Below, piece by piece: positions 25,809 through 33,955 of a DNA stretch of 64,000 nt. Under the pieces are notes generated by a model. The model saw only the letters and a program-made list of their open reading frames with translations. It was not told the origin of the DNA and ran no database searches. How positions within the stretch are numbered: position 1 is the stretch's first letter; each line of letters starts with the position of its first letter. The DNA is from Flavobacterium sp. UBA6135 (GTDB lineage Bacteria > Bacteroidota > Bacteroidia > Flavobacteriales > Flavobacteriaceae). The DNA is taken from positions 20,239-84,238 of the forward strand of contig NZ_DIVJ01000007.1 of assembly GCF_002428305.1 (NCBI RefSeq), in the 5' to 3' direction. Made by a program: the position numbers and the translations under genes.

Positions 25809-25832
25809 ATTATAACTAAAATTAAATAAACA

Positions 25833-26402
25833 ATGAAAAATTTAAAAACTATCGCAATTGTATTAGTGGCTGTATTTTCTACTGCTTCAGTAGTTGCACA
25901 AAACAAAAAAATCAACGTTGAGAAAAGTAAAATCGAATGGGTTGGTAAAAAAGTAACCGGAGCTCACAATGGCACCATTAATTTCAACTCAGGAACTTTG
26001 GTATTTGACGGAAAAAAATTAAAAGGTGGTTCTTTTGAGGTAAACATGAACTCAATAACTGTTTTAGATTTAGAAGCCGGAAAAGGAAAAGAAAAGTTAG
26101 AAGGTCATTTAAAAGCTGATGATTTCTTTGGTGTTGATAAACATTCAACAGCAAAACTAGACTTTAAAAAAATTGCTGACCAAGGAAATGGTACTTATAC
26201 CATAACTGCTGATCTTACTATCAAAAATATCACACAACCAATTACTTTTGAATTAGCTGTTACTGATGAAAGAGTTAGAACTTCATTCATGGTAGATAGA
26301 ACAAAATATGATATAAAATATGGATCTGGAAGTTTCTTTGACAATTTAGGAGATAAAGCTATCAATGACAATTTTGAATTGACTGTTACTTTGTTTTTCT
26401 AA
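25833..26402 (+). CDS. YceI-family periplasmic lipid-binding protein
   Basis: A 189-aa protein with a signal peptide (cleavage near VVAQ, residue 22). It has a lipocalin-like beta-barrel: VEKSKIEWVGKKVTGAHNGTINF, HLKADDFFGVDKHSTAKLDF, and the closing DNFELTVTLFF. YceI proteins bind isoprenoid chains in the periplasm; the ligand here is unknown. It is last in the marR-nitroreductase-yceI transcript and ends at a strong terminator. Confidence 0.92.
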   Translation: MKNLKTIAIVLVAVFSTASVVAQNKKINVEKSKIEWVGKKVTGAHNGTINFNSGTLVFDGKKLKGGSFEVNMNSITVLDLEAGKGKEKLEGHLKADDFFGVDKHSTAKLDFKKIADQGNGTYTITADLTIKNITQPITFELAVTDERVRTSFMVDRTKYDIKYGSGSFFDNLGDKAINDNFELTVTLFF

Positions 26403-26424
26403 AAAACACATGGGAAAAATTGCT

Positions 26425-26458
26425 AAATCCTGATGCGAAAGTGTCAGGATTTTTTTTG
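26425..26458 (+). terminator. Terminator after yceI
   Basis: A 9-bp stem aaatcctga / tcaggattt with a 10-nt loop is followed by a T run, 23 nt past the yceI stop. Confidence 0.85.
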
Positions 26459-26498
26459 CTTAAACAAATCACAAAAAGCAATAATTTTAAAATATTCG

Positions 26499-26529
26499 TT
26501 TGGATATTCCAATTACATCCCTACATTTG
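26499..26529 (+). promoter_or_regulatory. Promoter of the trp operon
   Basis: TTTG (26499-26502), a 19-bp spacer and TACATTTG (26522-26529) match the Bacteroidota consensus with ideal spacing. The leader peptide ATG follows 17 nt after the box. Confidence 0.75.
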
Positions 26530-26545
26530 TAATTCAAAATAAAAC

Positions 26546-26602
26546 ATGAACACATTTTTAAATACAGCTTGGTGGTGGAACAACTTACGTCAGTCGTCGT
26601 GA
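26546..26602 (+). CDS. trpL: trp operon leader peptide
   Basis: An 18-codon reading frame with three consecutive Trp codons (TGG at 26570-26578) in the middle, preceded by AWWW context MNTFLNTA and ending NNLRQSS-TGA. It lies between the trp promoter and an intrinsic terminator 35 nt downstream. That is the architecture of transcription attenuation: ribosome stalling at the Trp codons during tryptophan shortage should prevent terminator formation. Too short to be found by ordinary gene callers. Confidence 0.9.
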   Translation: MNTFLNTAWWWNNLRQSS

Positions 26603-26637
26603 GCTAGCTACCTATAGTTATATTTTTCCAAATATTC

Positions 26638-26675
26638 AAAAGGGCTTGTCAAACACGACAAGCCCTTTTTCTTTT
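26638..26675 (+). terminator. trp attenuator
   Basis: An 11-bp stem aagggcttgtc / gacaagccctt with a 6-nt loop and a T-rich tail lies 14 nt before trpE. A competing pairing is possible. The Trp-codon segment GGTGG can pair with CTACC (26608-26612). AGC and CCT (26606-26613) can instead pair with GCT and AGG in the 5' arm of the terminator. Confidence 0.88.
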
Positions 26676-26688
26676 TAATTCAATAAAT

Positions 26689-28089
26689 ATGAAGCAATAC
26701 AAATTAAATACTACGCATAAATCGGTTTTAGCCGACACCATCACACCGGTGAGTGTTTACTTAAAAATTCGGGATAAGTTTCCTAACAGTATATTATTAG
26801 AAAGTTCCGATTATCACACCAGCGACAATAGTTTATCCTATATATGTTGTAATCCAATTGCGAGTTTTAAGGTTGAAAATAATGTGATAACAAGGCATTT
26901 TCCAGATGGAAACACAGAAAACACTGCCATAAAAAATGAAACTTCGGTTGTTACTGAAATTTCCAATTTCATGCTAAAATTTTCCACAAATGGTCCGAAT
27001 TTAAAATTTGCTTATAACGGATTATTTGGATTTACCAGCTACGAAGCCATTCGTTATTTTGAAAAAATTGAAATTTCAAAAAAAGATGATTCCATTGAAA
27101 TTCCTGAAATGTATTATGCCATTTACCAAAACGTTATCGCTATCAATCATTTTAACAACGAAGCCTATCTTTTTTGCCACAGCATTTCAGACTATTCTAA
27201 TATTGATGAAATGGAGCAATTGCTTCAAGTAAAAAATTTCGCCTCTTTTTCCTTTTCAAAAGTGGGAGAAACGATTTCTAATTTAACGGATGAAGATTTC
27301 AAAGATCACGTCACTTTAGCCAAAAAACATTGTCATCGTGGTGATGTTTTTCAGTTAGTTTTATCCCGAAGATTTTCGCAAGAATTTAAAGGCGATGAAT
27401 TTAATGTGTATCGTGCTCTTAGAAATATCAACCCTTCACCCTATTTATTCTATTTTGATTATGGTGATTTTAAACTTTTTGGATCATCGCCCGAAGCACA
27501 TTTGATTGTCAAAAACCGTGAAGCCGAAATTCATCCCATCGCCGGAACATTCAAAAGAACAGGAAATGATGAAAGCGATGCCATTCGAGCCAAAAAATTA
27601 GCCGAAGATGTCAAAGAAAATAGTGAACACGTTATGTTAGTAGATTTGGCGAGAAACGATTTAAGTCGAAATTGCAATCAAGTGAAAATAGCAAAATATA
27701 AAGAAATTCAGTTCTTTTCACATGTTATTCACTTGGTTTCAAAAGTCATTGGAAAGCTAAAACCGGAAGCCAAAACGATGGATTTAGTGGCTTCAACGTT
27801 TCCCGCAGGAACTTTAACCGGAGCTCCAAAACATAAAGCGATGCAACTAATCGAAAAAATTGAAAACACGAACCGAAGTTTTTACGGTGGAGCCATTGGT
27901 TTTATGGATTTTAGTGGTAATTTCAATCACGCAATTTTGATTCGAACGTTTTTGAGTAAAAACCATTATTTGCACTACCAAGCCGGAGCCGGAATTGTGG
28001 AAAATTCCTCAGAAGAAAGTGAATTGCAAGAAGTATTTAACAAGTTAAACGCATTAAACAAAGCCTTAGAAATGGCAGAAAAAATATAA
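26689..28089 (+). CDS. trpE: Anthranilate synthase component I
   Basis: Makes anthranilate from chorismate with ammonia supplied by TrpG. The 466-aa protein has the tryptophan feedback motif LLESS (residues 36-40). The catalytic core carries KDHVTLAKKHCHRGDVFQLVLSRRF, IHPIAGTFKRTG, and ENSEHVMLVDLARNDLSR, ending with GGAIGFMDFSGNFNHAILIRT and YQAGAGIVENS. PAGTLTGAPK is typical of TrpE over PabB. First structural gene of trpEGDCFBA, 14 nt after the attenuator; the operon is unbroken. Confidence 0.96.
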   Translation: MKQYKLNTTHKSVLADTITPVSVYLKIRDKFPNSILLESSDYHTSDNSLSYICCNPIASFKVENNVITRHFPDGNTENTAIKNETSVVTEISNFMLKFSTNGPNLKFAYNGLFGFTSYEAIRYFEKIEISKKDDSIEIPEMYYAIYQNVIAINHFNNEAYLFCHSISDYSNIDEMEQLLQVKNFASFSFSKVGETISNLTDEDFKDHVTLAKKHCHRGDVFQLVLSRRFSQEFKGDEFNVYRALRNINPSPYLFYFDYGDFKLFGSSPEAHLIVKNREAEIHPIAGTFKRTGNDESDAIRAKKLAEDVKENSEHVMLVDLARNDLSRNCNQVKIAKYKEIQFFSHVIHLVSKVIGKLKPEAKTMDLVASTFPAGTLTGAPKHKAMQLIEKIENTNRSFYGGAIGFMDFSGNFNHAILIRTFLSKNHYLHYQAGAGIVENSSEESELQEVFNKLNALNKALEMAEKI

Positions 28090-28093
28090 TTCG

Positions 28094-28660
28094 ATGAAAA
28101 AAATTATCATTATCGACAATTACGATAGTTTTACCTATAATTTGGTTCACTATTTAGAGGATTTGAATGCAGAAGTTACCGTTTTTAGAAACGATGAATT
28201 TGAGTTGAATGAATTAGAAAAATTCGACAAAATTCTACTTTCGCCCGGCCCAGGAATTCCCGAAGAAGCCGGTTTGTTGCTGGATGTCATCAAAAAATAT
28301 GCTTCAACCAAAAGCATTCTCGGCATTTGTTTGGGTCAACAAGCCATTGGTGAAGTTTTTGGCGGAAGCTTAATTAACTTAGAAAAAGTCTATCATGGTG
28401 TTTCATCTAAAGTAAAAATACAGAAAGAAGATAGTCTTTTTAACGATTTGCCGACTGAATTTGAAGTCGGTCGCTACCATTCCTGGGTCATTAATCCCAA
28501 TGATTTTCCGGAAGATTTAGAAATCACTTCCGTGGATGAAAACGGCGAAATTATGTCAATCCGACACAAAACATTGGATGTAAAAGGGGTTCAATACCAT
28601 CCGGAAAGCATTTTAACGCCTTATGGTAAGAAGATTTTAGAGAACTGGTTGGAAAGTTAA
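28094..28660 (+). CDS. trpG: Anthranilate synthase component II (glutamine amidotransferase)
   Basis: Class I glutamine amidotransferase releasing ammonia for TrpE. The 188-aa protein starts with IIDNYDSFTYNLVHYL. The oxyanion loop LLSPGPGIP, nucleophile Cys79 in GICLGQQAIGE, and the His-Glu pair in VQYHPESILT complete the triad. It begins 4 nt after trpE. A 79-nt spacer with a short 7-bp repeat follows before trpD. The sequence could serve PabB as well, as in some bacteria. Confidence 0.95.
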   Translation: MKKIIIIDNYDSFTYNLVHYLEDLNAEVTVFRNDEFELNELEKFDKILLSPGPGIPEEAGLLLDVIKKYASTKSILGICLGQQAIGEVFGGSLINLEKVYHGVSSKVKIQKEDSLFNDLPTEFEVGRYHSWVINPNDFPEDLEITSVDENGEIMSIRHKTLDVKGVQYHPESILTPYGKKILENWLES

Positions 28661-28663
28661 TCT

Positions 28664-28684
28664 GTTGTCGGATGTCGGTTGTCT
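28664..28684 (+). repeat. Three-unit heptamer repeat in the trpG-trpD spacer
   Basis: Units gttgtcg, gatgtcg and gttgtct lie in tandem (7-bp period), followed by ccgatgactgat. It is the only long gap inside the otherwise tightly packed trp operon. Confidence 0.6.
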
Positions 28685-28739
28685 TTTTTCCGATGACTGA
28701 TCTAAATTTATAATCCATTTTCACTAATTAAAAACTAAA

Positions 28740-29735
28740 ATGAAAAACATACTCAATCACTTAATCAATCACAAAACGCTGACGAAAGAAGAAGCTAAAA
28801 ATGTGTTGATTAACCTTTCTTCCGGACAATACAATGCTAGTCAAATGGCGGTATTTATGACGGTTTATATGATGCGAAGCATTACCATCGAAGAGTTAAC
28901 CGGATTTCGTGAAGCGTTGTTAGAACTTTGCATCCCAATCGATTTTTCAAACTACGAAACCATTGATTTATGCGGAACCGGCGGCGATGGAAAGGACACA
29001 TTCAACATTTCAACTTTAGCTTCTTTTGTGGTTGCCGGAGGGGGAATTAAAGTCGCAAAGCACGGAAATTATGGGGTTTCATCTATTTCTGGATCAAGTA
29101 ATGTGATGGAAAATTTGGGTGTAAAATTCAGTAATCAGCAGGAATATTTGGAAAAATGTTTAGAGGAAGCCAATATTGCCATCCTTCACGCTCCGTTATT
29201 TCATCCGGCCATGAAAAATGTGGGACCTATTCGAAAAGAATTAGGCGTGAAAACCTTTTTTAATATGCTTGGTCCAATGGTAAATCCATCATTTCCCAAA
29301 AATCAGTTAGTTGGTGTTTTTAGTTTGGAATTGGCTCGGATGTATGCTTATTTGTATCAAAATACGACAACCAATTTTTCTATTTTATACGATCTAGAAG
29401 GTTTTGACGAAGTCTCGCTAACCGGTAATGTCAAGATCATTTCAAATACATCTGAAAAAATCCTAAAACCAGAAGATTTCAACACAAAATCAGTCACTTT
29501 ACATCAAATTAAAGGTGGTGAAACCGTTGAAGAAGCAGCGGAAATTTTCATGAGAATTCTTTCCGGAAACGGAACGCAGATGCAAAATGAGGTGGTTTTT
29601 GCGAATGCAGCTTTGGCCATTTCGATGATGAAAAAAATAGCAATTGATGACAGTTTAGAAATCGCTAAAGAAAGTTTGTTGAGCGGAAAAGCTCTTGAAA
29701 AATTAAAAATACTTCAAAATTTGAGTCGCTCATGA
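28740..29735 (+). CDS. trpD: Anthranilate phosphoribosyltransferase
   Basis: Attaches phosphoribosyl from PRPP to anthranilate. The 331-aa protein has the glycine-rich PRPP loop DLCGTGGDGKDTFNIST, then VAKHGNYGVSSISGSSNVMENLGV and FFNMLGPMVNP, all family landmarks. Its stop overlaps trpC by 4 nt (ATGA), consistent with coupled translation. Confidence 0.95.
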   Translation: MKNILNHLINHKTLTKEEAKNVLINLSSGQYNASQMAVFMTVYMMRSITIEELTGFREALLELCIPIDFSNYETIDLCGTGGDGKDTFNISTLASFVVAGGGIKVAKHGNYGVSSISGSSNVMENLGVKFSNQQEYLEKCLEEANIAILHAPLFHPAMKNVGPIRKELGVKTFFNMLGPMVNPSFPKNQLVGVFSLELARMYAYLYQNTTTNFSILYDLEGFDEVSLTGNVKIISNTSEKILKPEDFNTKSVTLHQIKGGETVEEAAEIFMRILSGNGTQMQNEVVFANAALAISMMKKIAIDDSLEIAKESLLSGKALEKLKILQNLSRS

Positions 29736-30517
29736 CTATTTTAGATCAAATAATCGTTTCTAAAAAGAAAGAAGTAGCGTTAAAAAAATCGATTATTCCA
29801 ATAAAACAATTGGAACAATCGTTTTTATTTGAACGAAAAACGAATTCATTGGTTCATCATTTATCCAATAGTTCGAGAGGAATAATAGCTGAACACAAAC
29901 GCAGATCGCCATCCAAATCTGTAATTAACCAATCACATTCCGTAGAAGATATAGTGAAAAGTTATGAAAATGGTGGTGCTTCCGGAATTTCTGTACTTAC
30001 TGACGGCCAGTATTTTGGCGGTTCATTGGAGGATTTAATCCTTGCAAGAGCTACAATGAATTTACCACTTCTACGAAAAGATTTTATGGTAGATGAATAC
30101 CAAATCATTGAAGCCAAAGCGTTTGGAGCCGATGTAATTTTATTAATTGCAGCGGTTTTAACTCGAGATGAAATCAAAACATTATCGGAATTAGCCCAAT
30201 CATTGCACATAGAAGTTCTATTAGAAATTCACAACCAACAAGAACTCGAAAAATCAGTGATGCCGACTTTAGATTTGATTGGTGTAAACAACCGAAATTT
30301 GAAAACATTTGATGTAAATTTAGAATACAGCAGGCAATTGGCAGAACATATTCCATCAGAATTCATTAAAATTTCAGAAAGCGGAATTGATTCGGTTGAA
30401 GCAATTTTAGAATTAAAAGAATACGGATTTAAAGGGTTTTTAATGGGGGAATATTTTATGAAAAGTAAAAATCCTGAAAATGAGATGAAAGAATTTATTA
30501 AAAACATGAAACTATGA
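29732..30517 (+). CDS. trpC: Indole-3-glycerol phosphate synthase
   Basis: Ring-closing TIM-barrel enzyme, here as a single domain separate from TrpF (unlike the fused E. coli protein). The 261-aa protein has IIAEHKRRSPSKS, ISVLTDGQYFGGSLEDL, LLRKDFMVDEYQI, LLEIHNQQEL, GVNNRNLKTF and ISESGI, the IGPS signature strands with Lys and Glu catalytic residues. It overlaps trpD and trpF by 4 nt each. Confidence 0.95.
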   Translation: MTILDQIIVSKKKEVALKKSIIPIKQLEQSFLFERKTNSLVHHLSNSSRGIIAEHKRRSPSKSVINQSHSVEDIVKSYENGGASGISVLTDGQYFGGSLEDLILARATMNLPLLRKDFMVDEYQIIEAKAFGADVILLIAAVLTRDEIKTLSELAQSLHIEVLLEIHNQQELEKSVMPTLDLIGVNNRNLKTFDVNLEYSRQLAEHIPSEFIKISESGIDSVEAILELKEYGFKGFLMGEYFMKSKNPENEMKEFIKNMKL

Positions 30518-31140
30518 AACTAAAAATTTGCGGCATGAATGATCAGAAGAATACCAATTCCATCTGTGAATTGCAACCTGACTTTTTGGGATTTATTTTT
30601 TGGAAAGATTCCATACGTTTTTGCGAAGACATCATTGAAAATATTCCGGACGATATTTTAAAAGTCGGAGTTTTTGTTAATGCTGATTACTATGAGATTG
30701 TTGATAAAGTTATTGCACATAACCTAAATTTTGTGCAATTACACGGCAATGAATCACCTGATTTTTGTAACGAAATTAGAAAAACAAATGTTAAAGTAAT
30801 AAAATCAATAACTATAAGTAATGATTTTAATTTCAATGAATTAAATTACAACAAAGACTGTATTGATTATTATATTTTTGATACAAAAGGTGAACTTCCC
30901 GGCGGCAACGGAATAACGTTTAATTGGGAAATTTTAAACGATTATAACGAAGATATTCCATTCTTTTTAAGTGGCGGTATAAGCTTAGACGAATGGCCTG
31001 ACCTGGAAAAATTTCTTCAATCTAAAGCCGCAAAAAACTGTTTTGCTATTGATATCAATAGTCAATTCGAAGAAGAACCCGGCATTAAAAACAAACAAAA
31101 AATTAAAGAGTTTCAAGAAAAATTAAATCAATTGCGATGA
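30514..31140 (+). CDS. trpF: Phosphoribosylanthranilate isomerase
   Basis: Amadori rearrangement enzyme of tryptophan synthesis, a 208-aa TIM barrel. LKICGMNDQKNT carries the catalytic Cys, with FVQLHGNESPDFC, DTKGELPGGNGITFNW and FFLSGGISLDEW following. The DTKG Asp is the expected general acid. It overlaps trpB by 4 nt. Confidence 0.93.
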   Translation: MKLKICGMNDQKNTNSICELQPDFLGFIFWKDSIRFCEDIIENIPDDILKVGVFVNADYYEIVDKVIAHNLNFVQLHGNESPDFCNEIRKTNVKVIKSITISNDFNFNELNYNKDCIDYYIFDTKGELPGGNGITFNWEILNDYNEDIPFFLSGGISLDEWPDLEKFLQSKAAKNCFAIDINSQFEEEPGIKNKQKIKEFQEKLNQLR

Positions 31141-32321
31141 ATTATCAAGTAGATGAAAAAGGATTTTATGGCGAATTTGGCGGAGCGTTCATTCCGGAAA
31201 TGCTCTATCCGAACATTGAAGAACTTCGTTTGAATTACCTAAAAATAACAGCAGAACCGAGTTTTAAGAAAGAATTTATGGAGTTGTTAGTGGATTATGT
31301 GGGGCGACCTACTCCTCTTTATTTCGCCAAACGTTTATCGAAAAAATACAATACCAAAATCTATTTAAAAAGAGAAGATTTATGTCACACCGGAGCTCAT
31401 AAAATCAACAATACCATTGGTCAAATACTGATTGCCAAACGATTAGGCAAAACCAGAATCATTGCTGAAACAGGAGCAGGTCAACACGGGGTGGCGACTG
31501 CAACAGTTTGTGCCTTAATGGGTTTGGAATGTGTGGTTTATATGGGCGAAGTCGATATCAAACGGCAAGCTCCCAATGTGGCTCGAATGAAAATGTTGGG
31601 TGCTGAAGTCAGACCCGCCACTTCAGGTTCAAAAACCCTCAAAGATGCCACCAATGAAGCGATTCGCGATTGGATTAACAATCCCGAAAACACCTATTAC
31701 ATCATTGGTTCAGTGGTGGGACCTCATCCCTATCCTGATATGGTTGCCCGTTTTCAAGCTGTTATTTCTGAAGAAATCAAAGCTCAATTAGAGGAAAAAG
31801 AAGGAACAGAATTTCCTGATTATGTAATTGCATGTGTCGGTGGCGGAAGCAACGCTGCCGGAGCTTTTTACCATTTTTTGGAAGATGAAAATGTCAACCT
31901 AATTGCGGTGGAAGCGGCTGGAAAAGGAGTTGAATCCGGAGAAAGTGCGGCGACATCCATTTTAGGAAAAATCGGCATCATTCACGGAAGTAAAACGCTT
32001 TTAATGCAATCGTCAGACGGACAAATTACAGAGCCTTACTCGATTTCTGCCGGTTTGGATTATCCGGGAGTTGGCCCGCTACATTCGCATTTACATCAAA
32101 CCAATCGAGTGGAATTTATAGCGATAACCGATAAAGAAGCCATGCAGTCCGGTTGGGAAGTATCGCAAACAGAAGGTATCATTCCAGCGATTGAAACGGC
32201 TCATGCCTTTTCGGTTTTAGATAAAAAACAGTTTAAACCTACTGATATTGTGGTAATTAATCTTTCCGGTCGCGGTGATAAAGATTTGAGTACCTACATT
32301 GATTATTTTAATCTACACTAG
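31137..32321 (+). CDS. trpB: Tryptophan synthase beta chain
   Basis: PLP enzyme that condenses indole with serine. The 394-aa protein has the PLP lysine at residue 89 in HTGAHKINN, AETGAGQHGVATAT, CVGGGSNAAG for PLP phosphate, and HSHLHQTNRVEF at the COMM-like region. It is the TrpB1 type that pairs with TrpA, which is encoded 2 nt downstream. Confidence 0.97.
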   Translation: MNYQVDEKGFYGEFGGAFIPEMLYPNIEELRLNYLKITAEPSFKKEFMELLVDYVGRPTPLYFAKRLSKKYNTKIYLKREDLCHTGAHKINNTIGQILIAKRLGKTRIIAETGAGQHGVATATVCALMGLECVVYMGEVDIKRQAPNVARMKMLGAEVRPATSGSKTLKDATNEAIRDWINNPENTYYIIGSVVGPHPYPDMVARFQAVISEEIKAQLEEKEGTEFPDYVIACVGGGSNAAGAFYHFLEDENVNLIAVEAAGKGVESGESAATSILGKIGIIHGSKTLLMQSSDGQITEPYSISAGLDYPGVGPLHSHLHQTNRVEFIAITDKEAMQSGWEVSQTEGIIPAIETAHAFSVLDKKQFKPTDIVVINLSGRGDKDLSTYIDYFNLH

Positions 32322-32323
32322 AA

Positions 32324-33085
32324 ATGAATCGAATAAATAAAAAATTGCAAGAAGACAAAAAACTGTTATCCATTTATTTTACAGCAGGTTATCCGAATTT
32401 AAATGATACTAAAGTAATCATAACTGAATTGGAAAAAAGTGGTGTCGATATGATTGAAATCGGATTGCCATTTAGTGATCCGTTAGCCGATGGACCAACC
32501 ATACAAGCGAGTTCTTCACAAGCGTTGCAAAACGGAATGACAACTGAACTTTTGTTTCAACAACTAACAAACATTCGCGAAAGCGTTGAAATTCCGTTGA
32601 TTATTATGGGTTATTTTAATCCGATGATGCAATTTGGCGTGGAAAAGTTCTGTCAAAAATGCCAAGAAGTGGGTGTTGACGGCTTGATTATTCCGGATTT
32701 GCCTTTAGAAATCTATGAATCGGAGTACAAAGAACTGTTTGAAAAGTATGACTTAAAGAACATTTTTTTAATTACACCACAAACTTCCGAAGAACGAATT
32801 TTAAAAATTGATGCCATTTCAGACAGTTTTATCTATCTAGTTAGTTCATCAACTGTCACCGGAAATCAATCCGGATTTAATGAAGTTCAAGAAAACTATT
32901 TTGAACGAATTGCATCTTTGAAATTAAAAAACCCTCAAATCATTGGCTTTGGAATTTCAAACAAGACTACCTTTCAACAAGCAACCAAACATCAGAAAGG
33001 AGCTATTATTGGAAGCAGTTTTATCAATTTTATTAATGACAATGCTGCATCAAATATCTCAAATTATATCAATATTTTTTTTTAA
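32324..33085 (+). CDS. trpA: Tryptophan synthase alpha chain
   Basis: Cleaves indole-3-glycerol phosphate and channels indole to TrpB. The 253-aa protein keeps catalytic Glu45 and Asp56 in MIEIGLPFSDPLADGPTIQ. IPDLPLEIYE and FIYLVSSSTVTG follow, with the phosphate-binding GFGISNKT. The last gene of the operon; no intrinsic terminator is obvious before the rplS promoter. Confidence 0.95.
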   Translation: MNRINKKLQEDKKLLSIYFTAGYPNLNDTKVIITELEKSGVDMIEIGLPFSDPLADGPTIQASSSQALQNGMTTELLFQQLTNIRESVEIPLIIMGYFNPMMQFGVEKFCQKCQEVGVDGLIIPDLPLEIYESEYKELFEKYDLKNIFLITPQTSEERILKIDAISDSFIYLVSSSTVTGNQSGFNEVQENYFERIASLKLKNPQIIGFGISNKTTFQQATKHQKGAIIGSSFINFINDNAASNISNYINIFF

Positions 33086-33239
33086 TCAAACTATTTCAAT
33101 AGTATTCATTCACCAAAAAGCAAAATGAAACTACAAGTTTTTTAGATAATTTTCAATCCTTTTTAATAATTAAAAAACACGACCCTAAATATTTTGATTA
33201 AAAAAACTACCTATTTAATGTTGATTTCAAAATAAATTG

Positions 33240-33320
33240 TAAATTTGCACCCACAATTGGACCAACCTCTGACGAAAATCGTGTACGTTGTTCTGATAAT
33301 CACTATTTTAACTTAATTGT
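33240..33320 (+). promoter_or_regulatory. rplS promoter and structured leader
   Basis: TAAATTTG (33240-33247) with TTG 16 bp upstream gives a leader of about 70 nt. Three nested stems are possible: ACAATT/AATTGT (33253-33258 with 33315-33320), CAAC/GTTG (33263-33266 with 33287-33290) and ACGA-aaa-TCGT (33272-33282). The last arm touches the rplS start. Autogenous control by bL19 is plausible but not folded by program. Confidence 0.5.
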
Positions 33321-33321
33321 T

Positions 33322-33672
33322 ATGGCAGATTTAATGAAATTCGTTCAAGACGAATTTGTTACAAAAAAAGACTTTCCGGAATTCGGAGCTGGTGATACTA
33401 TCACTGTTTATTATGAAATTAAAGAGGGTGAAAAAACAAGAACACAGTTCTTCAAAGGAGTTGTAATCCAAAGAAGAGGTTCTGGTGCAACTGAAACCTT
33501 TACAATCCGTAAAATGTCAGGTGCTGTTGGAGTGGAAAGAATTTTCCCGGTTAACATGCCTGCTCTTCAAAAAATTGAATTGAACCAAAGAGGTAAAGTT
33601 AGAAGAGCTCGTATTTTCTACTTCAGAGACCTTACTGGTAAAAAAGCAAAAATCAAAGAAAGAAGAAGATAA
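33322..33672 (+). CDS. rplS: 50S ribosomal protein bL19
   Basis: A 116-aa protein at the 30S-50S interface. FGAGDTITVYYEIKEGEKTRTQFFKGVVIQRRGSGATETFTIRKMSGAVGVERIFPVNMPAL and the C-terminal GKVRRARIFYFRD are the family core. It is alone here, not in the rpsP-rimM-trmD-rplS operon of Proteobacteria. A structured leader is proposed upstream, and a terminator follows. Confidence 0.96.
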   Translation: MADLMKFVQDEFVTKKDFPEFGAGDTITVYYEIKEGEKTRTQFFKGVVIQRRGSGATETFTIRKMSGAVGVERIFPVNMPALQKIELNQRGKVRRARIFYFRDLTGKKAKIKERRR

Positions 33673-33694
33673 TCAACTTTCTACTCATAAAAAG

Positions 33695-33726
33695 TCCCGT
33701 TCTGAAATTCAGAGCGGGATTTTTTT
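33695..33726 (+). terminator. Terminator after rplS
   Basis: The stem tcccgttctgaa / ttcagagcggga (one GU pair) has a short loop and a seven-T tail, 23 nt past the stop. Confidence 0.85.
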
Positions 33727-33893
33727 ATTTGGTTCTTCAAATAATAAAACCAAATTCTCATCAAATATTTTTAAGTATTGTCAAAAATCAATGCTTAAAT
33801 TATTAAATTACTATTTTAAAATGATTTGATTGACATATCTACAATTCAATCGATTTCGTGAATGCATAGTTTATAAAATAGTTATGATTTTCT

Positions 33894-33901
33894 TATCTTT
33901 G
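33894..33901 (+). promoter_or_regulatory. -7 box of icd
   Basis: TATCTTTG, 54 bp before the icd ATG, matches TANNTTTG. No clear TTG element is seen upstream. Confidence 0.4.
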
Positions 33902-33955
33902 TAATCCTGATTTTTTCAGAATAGCTTACAAAACAAAAACAAACAAACACACATC

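Noticed and set aside
26524..26538. A fourth MarR-like palindrome at TTTGTAATTCAAA in the trp promoter
   Set aside because: One base is missing, so it is not a true inverted repeat, and the TTTG is already explained by the -7 box.
33856..33868. A possible LytTR-like box (TCGTGAATGCA) before icd
   Set aside because: Two bases are missing relative to the box and there is no second copy 21 bp away.
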